This document shows, one piece after another, positions 14,392 through 16,339 of a DNA stretch of 16,339 nt. The notes beneath the pieces are model-generated. The model was not told the origin of the DNA. It worked only from the letters and a program-made list of their open reading frames with translations, and searched no databases. Numbering within the stretch: position 1 is the stretch's first letter; each line of letters opens with the position of its first letter. Made by a program: the position numbers and the translations under genes. Source of the DNA: VRUE01 sp040901495 (GTDB lineage Bacteria > Actinomycetota > Thermoleophilia > Solirubrobacterales > 70-9); contig JBBDYO010000066.1 in the NCBI GenBank assembly GCA_040901495.1, forward strand, positions 1 through 16,339. The letters are read 5' to 3'.

Positions 14392-15297
14392 GTGCCCGAG
14401 CTGCCCGAGGTTGAGACCGTCTGCCGCCAGCTCGAGCCCGAGCTGGAAGGGCACCGGATCGAGCGGCTCGAGGTCTTCGACGAGCGCTGGTCGCGTCCCG
14501 TGCCGGGGGCCGATCTGGAGGCCCAGGTCTCAGGATTGACGATCGAGGGCCTGGGGCGGCGGGGGAAGTACTTGCTGTTGGCGCTCGAAGGGGGAAAGAC
14601 CCTGGTCATGCACCTGCGGATGACTGGCAACCTGGTTCTGGTCGAGGGCGAGGAGAAGCTCGATCCCTCGGAGGGGATGAGGCTGTACGAGGGCGAGCGC
14701 TCGACCTCCGAGCGCCATCTGCGAGCCCGCTTCACGCTCGAGGACGGGCGCGAGCTGTGGTTCACGGACCCCCGCCGCTTCGGCGAGGCGTTCCTGATCG
14801 CCGATGCTGAGCTGCCGGCGCGCTTCGAGCGTCTTGGCGTCGAGCCGTTCTCGGACGAGTTCACCGCGGAGCTGCTGGGTGAGGTTGCGGCGGGGCGGAC
14901 CGCGCCCCTGAAGTCGTTCCTGCTCGACCAGTCGAAGATCGCCGGGGTCGGGAACATCTACGCCGATGAGGCGCTGTTCCGAGCCGAGCTTCACCCGCTT
15001 TCGCCGGCCGGCTCGATGCGCCCCGAGCACCAGGGGGCATTGCGCGACGGCGTCGTCAAGGCGCTGCAGGTCGGGATCGACGGCGGTGGCGCGTCGATCG
15101 ACGATTTCCGCGATGGCCGGGGCGAGCGGGGATCGATGCAGAATGAGTTCCTCGTCCACACGCGCGAGGGAGAGCCCTGTCCCCGCTGCGACGGGACGAT
15201 TGCGCGGATCGTGGTTTCGGGGCGCTCGACCTACTTTTGCCCGAGCTGCCAGGTCCGTTTGCGTCGCCGACGCCGTCCGGCGCGTAAGTCACCTTAG
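14392..15297 (+). CDS. mutM: formamidopyrimidine-DNA glycosylase (Fpg/MutM)
   Basis: The 301-residue base-excision repair enzyme removes 8-oxoguanine and formamidopyrimidines and nicks the abasic site. The N-terminus MPELPEVETV gives the catalytic P2 and E3 after Met removal. K59 in LGRRGKYLLL is the conserved phosphate-contacting Lys, and VMHLRMTGNL (72-81) holds one of the DNA-intercalating residues. The helix-two-turn-helix region has KIAGVGNIYADEALF (182-196). The C-terminal zinc finger has C263, C266, C283 and C286 with R278 in GRSTYFCPSCQ. All diagnostic residues are present and length is slightly above the usual 270-290 because of an Arg/Lys-rich tail. GTG 14392 is fixed by the required MPELPE start. 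It is the first gene of a mutM-recO pair. Confidence 0.96.
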   Translation: MPELPEVETVCRQLEPELEGHRIERLEVFDERWSRPVPGADLEAQVSGLTIEGLGRRGKYLLLALEGGKTLVMHLRMTGNLVLVEGEEKLDPSEGMRLYEGERSTSERHLRARFTLEDGRELWFTDPRRFGEAFLIADAELPARFERLGVEPFSDEFTAELLGEVAAGRTAPLKSFLLDQSKIAGVGNIYADEALFRAELHPLSPAGSMRPEHQGALRDGVVKALQVGIDGGGASIDDFRDGRGERGSMQNEFLVHTREGEPCPRCDGTIARIVVSGRSTYFCPSCQVRLRRRRRPARKSP

Positions 15298-15304
15298 GGG
15301 GCCG

Positions 15305-16030
15305 ATGTCAAGCAAGACGGTGAAGACGGAGGCTGTTGTATTGCGCAGCATGCGTTATGGCGAGGCTGACCGCATCCTTCACCTCTACTCGTCAACGCGT
15401 GGCAGGATCGGGGCGATCGCAAAGGGGGTGCGCCGCCCCCGATCTCGCTTCGGGGGGCGCCTGGAGCCCTTCTTCCGGCTCGACCTGTTGCTGCACGAAG
15501 GCCGCGGCGAGCTGCTGACGGTGACGAGCGTCTCCACCGTTGACGGCTACCCGAGGCTGCGTTCCTCCGCACCGGCCCTGACCGCCGGCGCCCGCGCCTG
15601 CGACGCGGTCCTGCGCCTGCTCGACTCGACCGACCCGAACCCTCCCGCCTACAACCTCCTCTGCCGCTACCTCGGGATGCTCGACGACCCCTCGCTGGAG
15701 CGGGCCACCGGGTTGGAGAGCTCGCTCTCCTTTCGCCTCAAGCTGGCGCTTGCCGCCGGGTTCTCGCCTGAGCTCGCCTCCTGCGCGCACTGCGGTGAGA
15801 CAGAGCACATCGTCGGCTTCTCAGGAGCCGCCGGCGGGGTGGTCTGCGCGAGCTGCGAGGCGGGGTCCTTTCCGCTCTCAGAAGAAGCGCACCGCTTCAT
15901 GGTGGAAGCGGTCGCCAAGCCCCTGGCCGAGGTGCCGGCCGCGGGGGAGCCGGCGCTGCGCCAGGTCGAGCGGGCAGTTGGGGAGACACTCGAGTACCAC
16001 GCGCACGTGCGCCTGCGGCCGGCGGCGTGA
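15305..16030 (+). CDS. recO: DNA repair protein RecO
   Basis: The 241-residue RecFOR pathway protein anneals ssDNA and helps load RecA on SSB-coated DNA. The N-terminal OB-fold (about 5-80) begins KTEAVVLRSMRYGEADRILHLYSSTRGRIGAIAKGVR, the standard RecO opening. A helical domain (about 85-150) follows, then a four-Cys zinc-binding motif C160-AH-C163 and C181-AS-C184, then a conserved His/Leu-rich C-terminal helix set (RLRPAA end). Length is normal. ATG 15305 is 7 bases after the mutM stop with AGGGGG just upstream. It is transcribed with mutM; pairing of two repair genes here is unlike the usual era-recO context. Confidence 0.94.
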   Translation: MSSKTVKTEAVVLRSMRYGEADRILHLYSSTRGRIGAIAKGVRRPRSRFGGRLEPFFRLDLLLHEGRGELLTVTSVSTVDGYPRLRSSAPALTAGARACDAVLRLLDSTDPNPPAYNLLCRYLGMLDDPSLERATGLESSLSFRLKLALAAGFSPELASCAHCGETEHIVGFSGAAGGVVCASCEAGSFPLSEEAHRFMVEAVAKPLAEVPAAGEPALRQVERAVGETLEYHAHVRLRPAA

Positions 16031-16034
16031 GGGC

Positions 16035-16040
16035 TAGGAT
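16035..16040 (+). promoter_or_regulatory. possible dgt -10
   Basis: TAGGAT lies 8 bases before the TTG start of dgt in an 18-base gap after recO, with no Shine-Dalgarno at usable distance. It repeats the layout seen before other genes here. Confidence 0.3.
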
Positions 16041-16048
16041 CGGGTGCC

Positions 16049-16339
16049 TTGGAGGCGATCGCAAGTTTCGAGGACCGGGTCCGCGCTTGGGAGGCGGAGT
16101 TCCTCTCCGACCTCGCGACGCCCTCTTACCCTGCTCACCGCCAGGTCGAGGAGCCGGACAGCCCGATCCGCACGCCGTTCCAGCGCGACCGTGACCGGAT
16201 CGTCCACTCGAAGGCGTTCCGGCGCCTCAAGCACAAGACCCAGGTCTTCATCGCGCCCGAAGGCGATCACTACCGCACCCGGCTGACCCATACGCTGGAG
16301 GCCTGCGGGATCGCCCGCGCGGTGGCGCGGGCGATGGGG
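16049..16339 (+). CDS. dgt: dGTP triphosphohydrolase-like protein, N-terminal part (3' end outside window)
   Basis: The 97 visible residues run off the window edge in frame. PFQRDRDRIVHSKAFRRLKHKTQVF (43-67) followed by GDHYRTRLTHTLEACGIARA (72-91) is the signature of the Dgt/HD-domain family that hydrolyses dNTPs to deoxynucleosides and triphosphate. R77 to H81 includes the first metal-ligand His of the HD site. TTG 16049 is the only start codon between the in-frame recO stop and the conserved region, so it is very probably correct; GTG 16044 is in another frame. In actinobacteria dgt is usually followed by dnaG, which would lie beyond the edge. Confidence 0.9.
   Translation, partial: MEAIASFEDRVRAWEAEFLSDLATPSYPAHRQVEEPDSPIRTPFQRDRDRIVHSKAFRRLKHKTQVFIAPEGDHYRTRLTHTLEACGIARAVARAMG

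Overview
The window looks like the chromosome of a high-GC actinobacterium. The gene string tlyA - nadK - recN - steA - steB - pyrG - ... - xerD matches the order I know from Mycobacterium (the Rv1694-Rv1701 region). The extra M20 peptidase + DUF3866 pair, the small phosphoglycosyltransferase-like membrane protein between steB and pyrG, the frequent GTG/TTG starts without Shine-Dalgarno sequences, and the Cys-containing beta-rich tail protein at the left edge point to a deep branch, most likely class Thermoleophilia (Solirubrobacterales/Gaiellales-like). The class assignment is inference.

Left part (1-2994), accessory and less GC-rich in places: the C-terminus of a probable secreted/surface protein (1-558); tandem hairpins; a degraded stretch in which a ChrA chromate-transporter N-terminus is joined to the C-terminal ATPase part of a large AAA/SMC-like protein (about 718-1426), followed by an unrecognised broken frame; a complete TacA/TacT-type toxin-antitoxin pair (1656-2443) with its own operator and terminator-like hairpin; then about 550 bases with no known gene. 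That last stretch holds on the minus strand, in correct order, a perfect TGTGA-N6-TCACA CRP-type site, a possible -10, a ribosome binding site, a 30-codon reading frame and a U-rich intrinsic terminator. This is the best candidate in the window for something undescribed.

Right part (2995-16339), conserved core, all on the plus strand and tightly packed: tlyA-nadK (4-base overlap), recN, steA, steB, a MraY/WecA-fold membrane protein, pyrG (ATGA overlap), an M20 peptidase, a DUF3866 protein (GTGA overlap), xerD, then mutM, recO and the beginning of dgt. The content combines ribosome methylation (tlyA), NADP and CTP/dNTP metabolism (nadK, pyrG, dgt), DNA repair and chromosome resolution (recN, mutM, recO, xerD) and cell envelope/division (steA, steB, the membrane transferase).

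Many unit heads carry a TA-N3-T or TAG-like hexamer 6-13 bases before the start codon and no Shine-Dalgarno sequence, consistent with leaderless mRNAs. The internal genes nadK and recO have Shine-Dalgarno-like sequences, while the GTGA-overlapping DUF3866 gene probably relies on coupling. No tRNA, rRNA, CRISPR array, insertion sequence or transposase was seen.
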